Part shown: one piece after another, positions 13,552 through 21,648 of the stretch
Layout: every line of letters starts with the position of its first letter
Numbering within the stretch: position 1 is the stretch's first letter
Source: Rothia endophytica
GTDB taxonomy: Bacteria; Actinomycetota; Actinomycetes; Actinomycetales; Micrococcaceae
Reading direction: 5' to 3'
Assembly: GCF_928381505.1 (NCBI RefSeq)
Contig: NZ_CAKMSJ010000005.1
Location: forward strand, 62,001 to 126,000
DNA length: 64,000 bases
The notes under the pieces: model-generated
What the model was told of the DNA's origin: nothing
The model's database searches: none
Seen by the model: the letters and a program-made list of their open reading frames with translations, nothing else
Program-made: the position numbers and the translations under genes

Positions 13552-14048
13552 GTGTGCAGAGAATTAAGTATCTATTAAGGGCGGGTTCACCAAGGAATTT
13601 TAGACTCATCAGTGTCAGTCAGCGGCAGAGCTAAAAGTGACCTGCTTACCAGACTTAAAACGCCCAAAATCGGTGTTAGAGCAGGCTTTGATGCGGTATA
13701 GTTGATGTTTGCAGTTTGCCTGTGTGCGCACTCGTGTGCACACTTTCAGCCTTCAAGGGCAGAAAAGGGGCAAGGGGAATCCTTTTACATAGAGACCCAT
13801 CCGCGCCTTGGTGCGGGTCTGACATCGCGTAGTGCGAAGCAGTTTTACCACTGATAAGGGACGTTCGGTCCGGGAAACCGGTCGCGGCCTGAGATTAACC
13901 GTCTAAACCTTTGACGGGCCGATCTGAGCGCTACCAGGGGAGCGGGTGCAAGCCCATACGCTCCACATGTAAACCGATAACTACTATGCGCGTGGCGCGG
14001 TTAGCCTGGAATCAGGGGCCCGCCCGGCACTTTTCAAAAGGAGACGAC
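13552..14048 (+). promoter_or_regulatory. rpsB leader: long untranslated region before rpsB with structured leader
   Basis: About 500 bases without a gene. The distal part folds well. GGAGCG (13939-13944) pairs with CGCTCC (13959-13964), enclosing a GGGTGCAAGCCC mini-hairpin, and other GC-rich stems lie at about 13865-13895. Ribosomal protein S2 represses its own operon through the rpsB leader in other bacteria, so an autoregulatory leader is plausible. I could not match this to a known leader class. Confidence 0.4.
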
Positions 14049-14846
14049 ATGCCCGTCGTAACTATGCGCCAGCTTCTCGATTCAGGTGTCCACTTCGGTC
14101 ACCAGACCCGCCGCTGGAACCCCAAAATGAAGCGCTTCATCTTCACCGAGCGCAACGGTATCTACATCATTGACTTGCAGCAGTCACTGGCCTTCATTGA
14201 CCAGGCTTACGAAGCTGTTAAGGCAACCGTTGCACACGGTGGCACCGTTCTTTTCGTTGGTACCAAGAAGCAGGCTCAAGAAGCCATCGCTGAACAGGCT
14301 ACCCGCGTGAACATGCCCTACGTTAACCACCGCTGGCTCGGTGGTATGCTCACCAACTTCCAGACCGTTTCCAAGCGAATCGATCGTATGAAGGAACTTG
14401 AGCAGATCGACTTTGATGACGTAGCAGGCTCACAGTTCACCAAGAAGGAACTGCTGTTGCTCCGCCGCGAGCACGAGAAACTGGAGAAGACCCTCGGTGG
14501 TATCCGTAACCTCACCAAGGCTCCCTCACTCATCTGGGTTGTAGACACCAAGAAGGAACACCTCGCGATTGACGAAGCTCAGAAGCTCGGCATCCCCGTG
14601 GTAGCCATCCTGGACACCAACTGCGATCCTGACGAAGTTTCATTCCCCATCCCCGGCAATGACGACGCTATCCGCTCCGTCAACCTGCTCACCCGCGTTA
14701 TTGCGGATGCAGCTGCTGAGGGTCTGCTGGAACGCGAAAACAAGAAGGCTGGCAAGTCAGCTAATGCTTCCGAAGAGCCCATGGCTGAATGGGAACGCGA
14801 ACTGCTCGAACAGCACGAATCCGCTAAGGCAGAAGAAGCTAAGTAA
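14049..14846 (+). CDS. rpsB: 30S ribosomal protein S2
   Basis: A 265-residue S2 protein with the full family signature. [23 protein letters not shown] opens it, followed by [11 protein letters not shown], the coiled-coil arm region around [23 protein letters not shown] and the C-terminal [14 protein letters not shown]2 bridges the head and body of the small subunit and is needed for S1 and mRNA docking. The start at ATG 14049 is set by AAAAGGAGACGAC; an upstream open frame from 13911 lies in the leader and lacks similarity. The acidic, lysine-rich tail after residue 230 is typical of actinobacteria. A hairpin separates it from tsf, allowing different expression levels. Confidence 0.99.
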   Translation: MPVVTMRQLLDSGVHFGHQTRRWNPKMKRFIFTERNGIYIIDLQQSLAFIDQAYEAVKATVAHGGTVLFVGTKKQAQEAIAEQATRVNMPYVNHRWLGGMLTNFQTVSKRIDRMKELEQIDFDDVAGSQFTKKELLLLRREHEKLEKTLGGIRNLTKAPSLIWVVDTKKEHLAIDEAQKLGIPVVAILDTNCDPDEVSFPIPGNDDAIRSVNLLTRVIADAAAEGLLERENKKAGKSANASEEPMAEWERELLEQHESAKAEEAK

Positions 14847-14857
14847 AGCTTGAGAAC

Positions 14858-14893
14858 GATAAGGCACCCGCCCACCTTGGTGGGTGCCTTATC
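14858..14893 (+). terminator. attenuator hairpin between rpsB and tsf
   Basis: GATAAGGCACCC pairs with GGGTGCCTTATC (12 bp). No long T-run follows, so it may attenuate or stabilise transcripts rather than stop them fully. Confidence 0.7.
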
Positions 14894-14965
14894 CTCTCAC
14901 CGCCACCGGTTACGGTGGCACCCAATAGATTTTTGATCTGTTCACAAACCATCAAGGAGTTCACA

Positions 14966-15796
14966 ATGGCGAACTACACCGCAGCAGACATCAAAGCACT
15001 GCGCGAAAAGACCGGCGCTGGCATGCTCGACGTCAAGAAGGCCCTCGACGAGGCTAACGGCGATCAGCAGAAGGCAATGGAAATCATCCGCGTTAAGGGC
15101 CTCAAGGGCGTTACCAAGCGCGAAGGCCGTGCAACCGCAGAAGGCCTCGTAGCCGCACGCGTTGAAAACGGCGTTGGCTTCATGGTCGAAGTTAACTCAG
15201 AAACCGACTTCGTTGCTAAGTCAGACCCCTTCATCAAGTTCGGTAACGACGTTCTCGAGGCAGCAGTTGCAGCTAATGCTTCAACCATCGACGAACTCAA
15301 TGCAGCATCCTTCGAGGGTAAGACCGTTGAAGAGCTCACCACTGAAGCTGGCGCACTGCTGGGCGAAAAGATCGTTGTTCGCCGCGTAGCACGCGTTGAA
15401 GGCGAAAACGTCGCTGTTTACCTGCACAAGACCTCAAAGGACCTGCCTGCACAGGTGGGTGTCCTGTTGGCTGTTGCTGGTAACGACGTTGAAACCGTTG
15501 CTCACGATGTAGCAGTTCACATTGCTGCAATGAGCCCCAAGTACCTCACCTCTGAGTCCATCTCAGCTGAGGACATCGAGGCTGAAAAGCGCGTTGCAGA
15601 AGAAACCGCACGCAGCGAAGGCAAGCCCGAGCAGATTATCCCCAAGATCATTGAAGGCAAGCTCAAGTCTTTCTACAAGGAAAACACTCTGGTTGATCAG
15701 GACTTCGCAAAGGACTCATCAAAGTCTGTTGCTGCAGTTCTGGAAGAGAACGGTGCAACCGCAACCGCTTTCGAACGTTTCCGTGTTGGTGCGTAA
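14966..15796 (+). CDS. tsf: elongation factor Ts
   Basis: A 276-residue EF-Ts, the guanine nucleotide exchange factor for EF-Tu. The N-terminal UBA-like domain reads ADIKALREKTGAGMLDVKKAL, and the nucleotide-exchange motif is VEVNSETDFVAKSD (about residues 75-88), the TDFV motif that pushes into the EF-Tu magnesium site. AAGGAG lies eight bases before ATG 14966; the open frame extends upstream without support. The gene is flanked by hairpins on both sides, so it is probably expressed both from the rpsB promoter and independently. Length and domain order are those of actinobacterial EF-Ts. Confidence 0.99.
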   Translation: MANYTAADIKALREKTGAGMLDVKKALDEANGDQQKAMEIIRVKGLKGVTKREGRATAEGLVAARVENGVGFMVEVNSETDFVAKSDPFIKFGNDVLEAAVAANASTIDELNAASFEGKTVEELTTEAGALLGEKIVVRRVARVEGENVAVYLHKTSKDLPAQVGVLLAVAGNDVETVAHDVAVHIAAMSPKYLTSESISAEDIEAEKRVAEETARSEGKPEQIIPKIIEGKLKSFYKENTLVDQDFAKDSSKSVAAVLEENGATATAFERFRVGA

Positions 15797-15874
15797 GTAG
15801 AGAAGCTCGCTCTTTGAGCAGTTACCTTGCCCTGTCAAAGGGGCACTGTGATACTGCACAGAAAAGTTGAGTAC

Positions 15875-15906
15875 AAAGGGGAGTCCTACACAAGGGGCTC
15901 CCCTTT
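15875..15906 (+). terminator. hairpin between tsf and pyrH
   Basis: AAAGGGGAG (15875-15883) pairs exactly with CTCCCCTTT (15898-15906). It is T-rich at the 3' side and separates the translation genes from the pyrH-frr-cdsA group. Confidence 0.75.
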
Positions 15907-15974
15907 GTCGTATGCTAGAGACGACGCGAGCGCCGGTAGGCGCTGCACCTATAATTGAGTTGCCAGGAGGGCCC

Positions 15975-16709
15975 ATGACCACCACACCTATTCACAAAGA
16001 TGACACCGGACGCCGCCGAGTCCTCCTCAAGCTTTCTGGTGAAGTTTTTGGTGGTGGGCAGGTTGGTATCTCAACCGATGTTGTACGAGGCATTGCTGAG
16101 CAGATTGCGTCAACCATCGGAAAAGTTGAGGTCGCTGTCGTTGTGGGTGGCGGTAACTTCTTCCGTGGTGCCGAGCTTTCAGAGGCGGGTATGGACCGTT
16201 CACGTGCAGATAATATCGGCATGTTGGGTACCGTCATGAACTCTCTGGCGCTGCAGGACTTCCTGGAGCAGGCCGGTATTGATACCCGTGTGCAGTCGGC
16301 TATCTCCATGCACCAGGTTGCCGAGAGCTACATTCCGCGCCGCGCTATCCGCCACATGCAAAAAGACCGCGTTGTGATCTTTGGTGCTGGTGCCGGTTTG
16401 CCCTACTTCTCTACCGATACCGTTTCAGCCCAGCGTGCTCTTGAAATTCATGCTGATGAGGTTCTCGTCGCTAAGAACGGGGTAGATGGTATCTATACTG
16501 CTGACCCCAACAAGGATCCCAACGCCGAGCGTCTTTACAACCTCACTTACGATGAGGCCCTGAAGCGTAACATCCGTGTCATGGACCAGACCGCTTTCTC
16601 CCTCTGCAAGGACAACAACGTTACGATGCGTGTGTTTGGTATGCAGGGTGAGGGCAACGTGGCTAGGGCCATCCTTGGTGACCAAATCGGTACCCTGGTG
16701 ACCGCATAA
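15975..16709 (+). CDS. pyrH: UMP kinase
   Basis: A 244-residue hexameric bacterial UMP kinase of the amino-acid-kinase fold. It phosphorylates UMP to UDP for RNA and for UDP-sugar (cell wall) synthesis. Visible signatures are [14 protein letters not shown] at the N-terminus, [13 protein letters not shown] (phosphate loop, about residue 55), [17 protein letters not shown] (UMP binding) and [16 protein letters not shown], the ATP-site loop. AGGAGG five bases before ATG 15975 fixes the start; the longer frame from 15867 includes the upstream hairpin. The order pyrH-frr-cdsA is standard. Confidence 0.98.
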   Translation: MTTTPIHKDDTGRRRVLLKLSGEVFGGGQVGISTDVVRGIAEQIASTIGKVEVAVVVGGGNFFRGAELSEAGMDRSRADNIGMLGTVMNSLALQDFLEQAGIDTRVQSAISMHQVAESYIPRRAIRHMQKDRVVIFGAGAGLPYFSTDTVSAQRALEIHADEVLVAKNGVDGIYTADPNKDPNAERLYNLTYDEALKRNIRVMDQTAFSLCKDNNVTMRVFGMQGEGNVARAILGDQIGTLVTA

Positions 16710-16724
16710 CTGCCAGAGATTAGC

Positions 16725-16756
16725 CCCTACCAGTCTGACCCACTAGACTGGTAGGG
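16725..16756 (+). terminator. hairpin between pyrH and frr
   Basis: CCCTACCAGTCT (16725-16736) and AGACTGGTAGGG (16745-16756) form an exact 12-bp stem with an eight-base loop. No T-run follows, so it is more likely an attenuator or RNA-stability element inside the operon. Confidence 0.65.
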
Positions 16757-16809
16757 ACTGTATAAAAAGCCTGCCTACACGGTGGGCGAGAACCAAAAGG
16801 ACAACACCG

Positions 16810-17367
16810 ATGGTTGATGAAACCCTCCTTGAAGCCGGCGAAAAAATGGATAAATCCGTTGAAGCGCTAAAGAACGAATTCGCTAGCATCCGCACCGGAC
16901 GCGCTAACCCCTCGCTTTTTGCTAACCTCACCGCTGACTACTACGGCGCCCCCACCCCCTTGCAGCAGCTGGCGTCCTTCCAGACCCCCGAAGCACGTAC
17001 CGTTCTCATCACCCCCTATGACAAGAGCGCACTGGGTGCCATTGAGAAGGCAATTCGCGACTCAGATCTGGGTGCCAACCCCGCTAACGACGGTAACGTC
17101 GTGCGCGTTGTGATGCCTGAAATGACCGAAGAGCGCCGCCGCGAGTACGTCAAAATGGCTAGCCACAAGGCAGAAGACGGCCGCGTTGCTGTGCGCAACA
17201 CCCGCCGTCACGCCAAGACCGCTATCGATAAGCTGGTCAAAGACGGTGAAATTGGTGAAGATGATGGCACTCGCGCAGAAAAAGAACTGGATGCCCTCAC
17301 CAAGAAGCACACCGATCAGATTGACGCTTTGCTGAAGGTCAAGGAAGCTGAACTGACCGAGGTCTAA
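16810..17367 (+). CDS. frr: ribosome recycling factor
   Basis: A 185-residue RRF, the exact usual length. It begins with a three-helix-bundle strand (EKMDKSVEALKNEFASIRTGRANPSLF), then YYGAPTPLQQLASF of domain II, and ends with helix III containing VRNTRRHAKTAIDKLVKDGEI and ALTKKHTDQIDALLKVKEAEL. With EF-G it splits post-termination ribosomes. It follows pyrH after a hairpin and precedes cdsA by five bases, implying co-transcription with cdsA. Confidence 0.99.
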   Translation: MVDETLLEAGEKMDKSVEALKNEFASIRTGRANPSLFANLTADYYGAPTPLQQLASFQTPEARTVLITPYDKSALGAIEKAIRDSDLGANPANDGNVVRVVMPEMTEERRREYVKMASHKAEDGRVAVRNTRRHAKTAIDKLVKDGEIGEDDGTRAEKELDALTKKHTDQIDALLKVKEAELTEV

Positions 17368-17372
17368 ACACG

Positions 17373-18218
17373 ATGACTGCTCAGCCTACTGAACAGCCTA
17401 AGAAGGCCTCAAAAGCTGGCAGGAACTTACCCGCCGCTATCACCGTCGGCGTTACGCTCGGCGCGGTGCTGGTGGTGGGTTTGTTTTATGTTCCTGCCGT
17501 CCTTGTGTTCCTGGCTGCCGCTGCTGTTGCTGTGGGAACGTGGGAAGTTTGCCACGGTCTCAATCAGAAACGCGGCATGGGTGTGCCGCTTATCCCGGCT
17601 GTCGCTACGGCCTTCCTCATGCCTTTTGCCGCCTACTACGGCGGTGGGCAATGGTTGATTTTCACGGTGGTTGCCTCAATCCTGGTGCTGATTGGCTGGC
17701 GCATTGTTGGCAAACGCGATGGCATGATTATGTCCATCATGGGTTCCATCTTTGTGATGTCCTGGGTGCCTTTCATGATCTCGCTGGCTCTTTTGCTCTA
17801 CCGCGAAGAATCAGGTGCTGGCAAGGTGCTCATGATTTTGCTGATGGCTATTGGCAATGACACCTGGGGCTACATTGCAGGTGTGCTCTGGGGTAAGCAC
17901 CCGATGGCTCCTAAAATATCTCCCAAAAAGACTTGGGAGGGCTTTGCCGGCTCTATGGTTGGGTCAATTATTGTTGGCATTATTTGCTCAATGGTGATTG
18001 GTGATCCCTGGTGGTACGGCATCATTGTGGCCATTTTTCTGGTGATTGCATCGACGGTGGGTGACCTGGGGGAGTCCATGGTCAAACGCGAAATCGGCAT
18101 TAAAGACATGTCTAATCTTCTTCCAGGGCATGGGGGAGTCATGGATCGTCTTGACTCCATTGTTTTCGCGATTGCAACCGGCTACGTTATTTTTGCTGTA
18201 CTCGGTGCTATCTTCTAG
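17373..18218 (+). CDS. cdsA: phosphatidate cytidylyltransferase (CDP-diacylglycerol synthase)
   Basis: A 281-residue polytopic membrane protein with about seven or eight spans. It makes CDP-diacylglycerol from CTP and phosphatidate, the precursor of anionic phospholipids. The C-terminal family signature is complete: SMVKREIGIKDMSNLLPGHGG followed by VMDRLDS (about residues 233-262), including the conserved Lys-Asp and Asp-Arg-Leu-Asp residues. The N-terminus carries a basic, lysine-rich cytoplasmic stretch. It is five bases downstream of frr and 29 bases upstream of the DivIVA-like gene. Confidence 0.97.
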   Translation: MTAQPTEQPKKASKAGRNLPAAITVGVTLGAVLVVGLFYVPAVLVFLAAAAVAVGTWEVCHGLNQKRGMGVPLIPAVATAFLMPFAAYYGGGQWLIFTVVASILVLIGWRIVGKRDGMIMSIMGSIFVMSWVPFMISLALLLYREESGAGKVLMILLMAIGNDTWGYIAGVLWGKHPMAPKISPKKTWEGFAGSMVGSIIVGIICSMVIGDPWWYGIIVAIFLVIASTVGDLGESMVKREIGIKDMSNLLPGHGGVMDRLDSIVFAIATGYVIFAVLGAIF

Positions 18219-18247
18219 GTCGTGCAGAGAACTTTCAAGGAGTGAAT

Positions 18248-18841
18248 ATGTCACAGCAGCAGGCATCAACTGCGGATGACTTTAGTAGAGTGGACGCGCA
18301 GGAGAGCGGCTACAGCGTACGTGAGGTCAATGATTTTTTCAGTGCACTCGCCGATGACTATGAGCAGCTCCTAACGAATCACAGCACCTCGCAGTCTGCG
18401 CACACTTCCCGCACCATCCGAGATAAGGTGTTCACCCCTGAAGCAGGGGGTTACACGCCCCAGGTTGTTGATAGTGCTCTAGACCGAGTTGAGGATCGCT
18501 TTGCTGAAATGGAGCGTCGGCTCTACATCGAGCGTTATGGTGAGCAACTCTGGCAAGATTCACTGAAAGAACTGCGGACGCTTTTGCTGGGGCGCTTAAA
18601 TCGCCCCGATGGGGAGCGTTTTCGCAGGCCCTCCCATAAACGCACCAAGGGGTACCTGAGTCAGGACGTTGACGAACTTTGCCGCCTCATGCTGCGCGCA
18701 GTCGAGCATGGTGAAACTTTGCTACCGCAAAAAATTCGCTCAGCGGCTTTTAGAAGTGCGGTGGGCAAGAACAGCTATGACGAAACGCAGGTTGATGCTT
18801 TTATGAGCCGGTGTCTCGAATATTTACAAGACACGCTGTAA
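18248..18841 (+). CDS. DivIVA-domain-like protein
   Basis: A 199-residue soluble protein. Short segments resemble DivIVA/AraC-of-septum modules: ESGYSVREVNDFFSALADDYEQLL near residue 20, TPEAGGYTPQVVDSALDRVEDRF near residue 60, and SYDETQVDAFMSRCLEYL at the end, each of the 'GY-x-x-x-x-VD-x-x-L' kind. The middle is charged and helical. DivIVA-family proteins mark curved membranes and organise polar growth or division in actinobacteria; this small relative follows cdsA in several Micrococcaceae. AAGGAG lies before ATG 18248. Function is inferred from the repeats only. A strong terminator follows. Confidence 0.7.
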   Translation: MSQQQASTADDFSRVDAQESGYSVREVNDFFSALADDYEQLLTNHSTSQSAHTSRTIRDKVFTPEAGGYTPQVVDSALDRVEDRFAEMERRLYIERYGEQLWQDSLKELRTLLLGRLNRPDGERFRRPSHKRTKGYLSQDVDELCRLMLRAVEHGETLLPQKIRSAAFRSAVGKNSYDETQVDAFMSRCLEYLQDTL

Positions 18842-18868
18842 AAGTTACGAGCTTATTTTTACTAGTGA

Positions 18869-18908
18869 GGGCAGGTTTACCGGGTTGTTACGGGAACCTG
18901 CCCTTTTT
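18869..18908 (+). terminator. terminator after the DivIVA-like gene
   Basis: GGGCAGGTT pairs with AACCTGCCC across a 17-base loop and is followed by TTTTTAT. It ends the pyrH-frr-cdsA transcription unit. Confidence 0.85.
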
Positions 18909-18946
18909 ATGTCTTCTACACTTGCAAGTGATGCGCGATACAGACT

Positions 18947-18968
18947 AATGTGTTCACAATTACACATT
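18947..18968. promoter_or_regulatory. CRP/GlxR-like palindrome before the acetate permease pair
   Basis: AATGTGT (18947-18953) and ACACATT (18962-18968) are exact inverted copies with an eight-base spacer, similar in layout to CRP/GlxR sites (TGTGA-N6-TCACA). It directly touches the AGGAGG ribosome-binding site (18969-18974), so bound protein would repress or occlude initiation. actP genes are under cAMP-type control in related bacteria. Confidence 0.5.
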
Positions 18969-18980
18969 AGGAGGTAGTTG

Positions 18981-19355
18981 ATGTCACACACATCACCCGA
19001 ACCCATCAAACTACCGGTCGACGCCGACCATGTAGATTTCGCTGCCGCCCAACAGGGCGAAGATTTTGTTAAGCTACGCAAAACCCACCGCTCATTTGTC
19101 ATGCCCATGACCGTTGCCTTTCTTGTCTGGTACCTGGCATATGTAGTCCTGGCCGTTTATGCGCCAGGACTAATGGGCATCCAGGTGGTAGGAAACATTA
19201 ACCTTGGTATTCTTCTGGGGCTGCTGCAGTTTGTCACAACTTTCGGTATCACAGCACTGTACGTATCCTTCGCAAATCGCAAACTTGACCCCCTGGCACT
19301 GAAGCTACGCACCGACATTGAAGACGGTCAGTACGCTCACGGCAAGACCAACTAA
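18981..19355 (+). CDS. DUF485 membrane protein (acetate permease partner)
   Basis: A 124-residue protein of the DUF485/YjcH family. FVKLRKTHRSFVMPMTVAFLVWYLAYVVLAVYAPG is the canonical 'x-L-x-x-x-h-r-x-F-x-x-P' motif plus first span. A second span is at LGILLGLLQFVTTFGITALYVSFANRK, and a charged tail containing LDPLALKLR follows. Members are small partners co-transcribed with the ActP-type symporter. The start at ATG 18981 is fixed by AGGAGG; an in-frame TTG just upstream is not needed. The symporter gene follows after 9 bp. Confidence 0.92.
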   Translation: MSHTSPEPIKLPVDADHVDFAAAQQGEDFVKLRKTHRSFVMPMTVAFLVWYLAYVVLAVYAPGLMGIQVVGNINLGILLGLLQFVTTFGITALYVSFANRKLDPLALKLRTDIEDGQYAHGKTN

Positions 19356-19364
19356 GAGGCAACT

Positions 19365-20999
19365 ATGAACACAACTACTGTGCAGGCCAGCGCCCTGCAG
19401 GCAGCAGACGCTGCAACCGAAACCGTGGGTACCCCCTGGGTTAACATGACCATTTTCGGCGCTTTTGTGCTCGTCACTATGGTGGTAGTGCTGAGAGCAT
19501 CGAAGAATAATAAAACCGCAGCCGACTACTATGCTGGCGGGCGCTCCTTCAGCGGAACCCAGAACGGTCTAGCTATCGCCGGTGACTACCTTTCGGCGGC
19601 TTCCTTCTTGGGTATCGTTGGCGCAATTGCTCTGACTGGCTACGATGGCTTCCTCTACTCCATCGGCTTCCTTGTCGCCTGGCTGGTAGCACTTCTTCTG
19701 GTAGCTGAGCCCCTACGTAACACCGGTAAGTTCACCATGGCAGACGTTCTATCCTTCCGTCTGCAGCAGCGTCCGGTCCGTATTGCAGCCTGCATCTCAA
19801 CCCTCGCAGTCACACTTTTCTACCTGCTAGCTCAGATGGCAGGTGCCGGTGCGCTGGTCTCCCTGCTCATGGGTATTAGCTCCCAACTCGGCCAGTCGAT
19901 GATTATTATCGGTGTTGGTCTGCTCATGATTGTTTACGTCATGATCGGTGGCATGAAGGGCACCACCTGGGTGCAGATCATCAAGGCTTGCCTGCTGCTT
20001 TTCGGTGTTGCCGTGATGTCGGTCTGGATTCTAGCTCTCAACGGTTTCAACCTCTCAACCCTCTTGGGCGCAGCTGTTGAAACCTCCGGTGATCCAAGAA
20101 TTCTAGAGCCCGGCCTCAAATACGGTGTGAGCGAAACCTCCAAGCTGGACTTCGTTTCACTCGCTATGGCGATGGTCTTCGGCGCCGCTGGCCTGCCGCA
20201 CGTTCTGATGCGCTTCTACACCGTTCCCACCGCTAAAGAAGCACGCAAGTCTGTGGTGTGGGCTATCGTCCTCATTGGTTGCTTCTACCTCTTTACCCTA
20301 ATCTTGGGCTTCGGCGCTGCAGCAATGGTTGGTGCGGAAGCCATCCAGTCAGCACCAGGTGGCGTCAACTCAGCGGCACCCCTGCTGGCCTACGAACTCG
20401 GTGGTTCTCTGCTGATGGGCGTCATTGCAGGTGTTGCTTTCGCAACCATCCTCGCAGTAGTTGCCGGTCTCGCAATTACAGCATCAGCTTCTTTCGCCCA
20501 CGATATCTACACCAATGTCATCTGCAAGGGTAAGTCTGATCCTCTCAAGGAAACTCGCATCGCAAAGGCAACCGTGGTAGTTATCGGCTCACTGTCCATC
20601 CTCGGTGGTCTTGGTGCCCAGGGTCAGAATGTTGCCTTCCTGGTTGCCCTTGCCTTCGCCGTTGCAGCATCGGCTAACCTGCCTACCATCGTCTACTCCC
20701 TCTTCTGGAAGGGCTTCAAGACACGCGGTGCGCTCTGGTCAATGTACGGTGGTCTGAGCATCTCGGTTCTCTTGATTATCTTCTCGCCGGTGATGTCCGG
20801 TGCAGAAACCTCCATGATCAAGGGAGTAGATTTTGCCTGGTTCCCGCTGGCTAACCCCGGCATCGTCTCCATCCCTGCCGCCTTCCTGCTGGGCTTCCTG
20901 GGCTCACTGGGTGGTAAGGAAGAGTCAAGCGCTAAGCAGTCAGAGATGGAAGTTCGCTCACTCACCGGTGTCGGTGCAGAAGGTGCAATCGATCACTAA
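19365..20999 (+). CDS. actP: cation/acetate symporter (solute:sodium symporter family)
   Basis: A 544-residue SSS-family transporter with about 13 hydrophobic segments. Motifs include KTAADYYAGGRSFSGTQNGLAIAGDYLSAASFLG (family signature and sodium-site region near residue 50), GYDGFLYSIGFLVAWL and GMKGTTWVQIIKACLLL. It takes up acetate and other short-chain monocarboxylates with a cation. It is paired with a DUF485 gene, as in most bacteria, which strengthens the acetate assignment over proline or pantothenate. A 12-bp perfect hairpin follows the stop. Acetate uptake is metabolically consistent with the pyruvate formate-lyase operon nearby, but no regulation links them in the sequence. Confidence 0.93.
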   Translation: MNTTTVQASALQAADAATETVGTPWVNMTIFGAFVLVTMVVVLRASKNNKTAADYYAGGRSFSGTQNGLAIAGDYLSAASFLGIVGAIALTGYDGFLYSIGFLVAWLVALLLVAEPLRNTGKFTMADVLSFRLQQRPVRIAACISTLAVTLFYLLAQMAGAGALVSLLMGISSQLGQSMIIIGVGLLMIVYVMIGGMKGTTWVQIIKACLLLFGVAVMSVWILALNGFNLSTLLGAAVETSGDPRILEPGLKYGVSETSKLDFVSLAMAMVFGAAGLPHVLMRFYTVPTAKEARKSVVWAIVLIGCFYLFTLILGFGAAAMVGAEAIQSAPGGVNSAAPLLAYELGGSLLMGVIAGVAFATILAVVAGLAITASASFAHDIYTNVICKGKSDPLKETRIAKATVVVIGSLSILGGLGAQGQNVAFLVALAFAVAASANLPTIVYSLFWKGFKTRGALWSMYGGLSISVLLIIFSPVMSGAETSMIKGVDFAWFPLANPGIVSIPAAFLLGFLGSLGGKEESSAKQSEMEVRSLTGVGAEGAIDH

Positions 21000-21017
21000 G
21001 AGCTATACCTAGCATTT

Positions 21018-21053
21018 CACTGGGGGGCGCCGCGAACGGGACGCCCCCCAGTG
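21018..21053. terminator. hairpin terminator after actP
   Basis: CACTGGGGGGCG pairs exactly with CGCCCCCCAGTG (12 bp) with a 12-base loop. The T-run is weak. Confidence 0.7.
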
Positions 21054-21168
21054 TTAACCCAACTGTGACCAAAGCATAAGCAAGAAACTAACAGATTGCT
21101 TAGCTTTTCGTGTAGGCTTAAAAACGTACAGCTGATAATAATCAGCACAGATGAAAGGACATACACTC

Positions 21169-21435
21169 ATGGGTATCCTCGGTTGGATTATTCTTGGCCT
21201 CATTGCAGGTGCGCTCGCTAAACTCATTATGCCCGGCAAGCAGGGCGGTGGCATCATCGTCACTATGGTTCTGGGTATCGTAGGCGCTATGCTCGGTGGC
21301 TGGCTGGGCAACTTCCTGCCCTTCCTCACCGCTGGTGTCGGTGGCGTAACCCTCGGTTCAATCTTCACCGCTGTTATTGGCGCCCTGATCGTTCTGTGGA
21401 TCTACGGTGTGATCACCAAGAAGAGCGCTCGCTAG
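21169..21435 (+). CDS. GlsB/YeaQ/YmgE family small membrane protein
   Basis: An 88-residue protein made of three hydrophobic spans with many glycines: GILGWIILGLIAGALAKLIMPG, then GGGIIVTMVLGIVGAMLGGWLG and LGSIFTAVIGALIVLWIYGVI. This is the transglycosylase-associated or YeaQ family, linked to general stress (envelope or pH stress) in several bacteria; its activity is not known. ATG 21169 is preceded by GAAAGGAC; the frame could start at 21151, but that ATG overlaps the ribosome-binding site. A GCTGAT/ATCAGC inverted repeat (21131-21146) upstream may be a regulator site. A strong terminator follows. Confidence 0.88.
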   Translation: MGILGWIILGLIAGALAKLIMPGKQGGGIIVTMVLGIVGAMLGGWLGNFLPFLTAGVGGVTLGSIFTAVIGALIVLWIYGVITKKSAR

Positions 21436-21452
21436 CCTCTAACGAAAAGGTT

Positions 21453-21494
21453 CCCCGCCGGTGTCCCTCACGGGTGCACGGCGGGGATTTTTTT
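21453..21494 (+). terminator. terminator after the GlsB-type gene
   Basis: CCCCGCCG pairs with CGGCGGGG and is followed by ATTTTTTT, a textbook rho-independent terminator. Confidence 0.92.
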
Positions 21495-21648
21495 GTTAAT
21501 GTTCCTCGTTGTACTCGGGTAGGGCGTGCAGGGTGGTGAATAACGCACCGGAGGGAAGGATCAGCCAGGCGGGGTAACGGGTAGTGTTTGGTGGGCAGAG
21601 CTCAACTCCACGAAGAGCCTACAGTCAATACTACGCACAGGGAGAGCC

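Noticed and set aside
13911-14048. N-terminal extension of rpsB
   Set aside because: The extra 46 residues have no S2 similarity, and a strong ribosome-binding site (AAAAGGAG) stands directly before ATG 14049.
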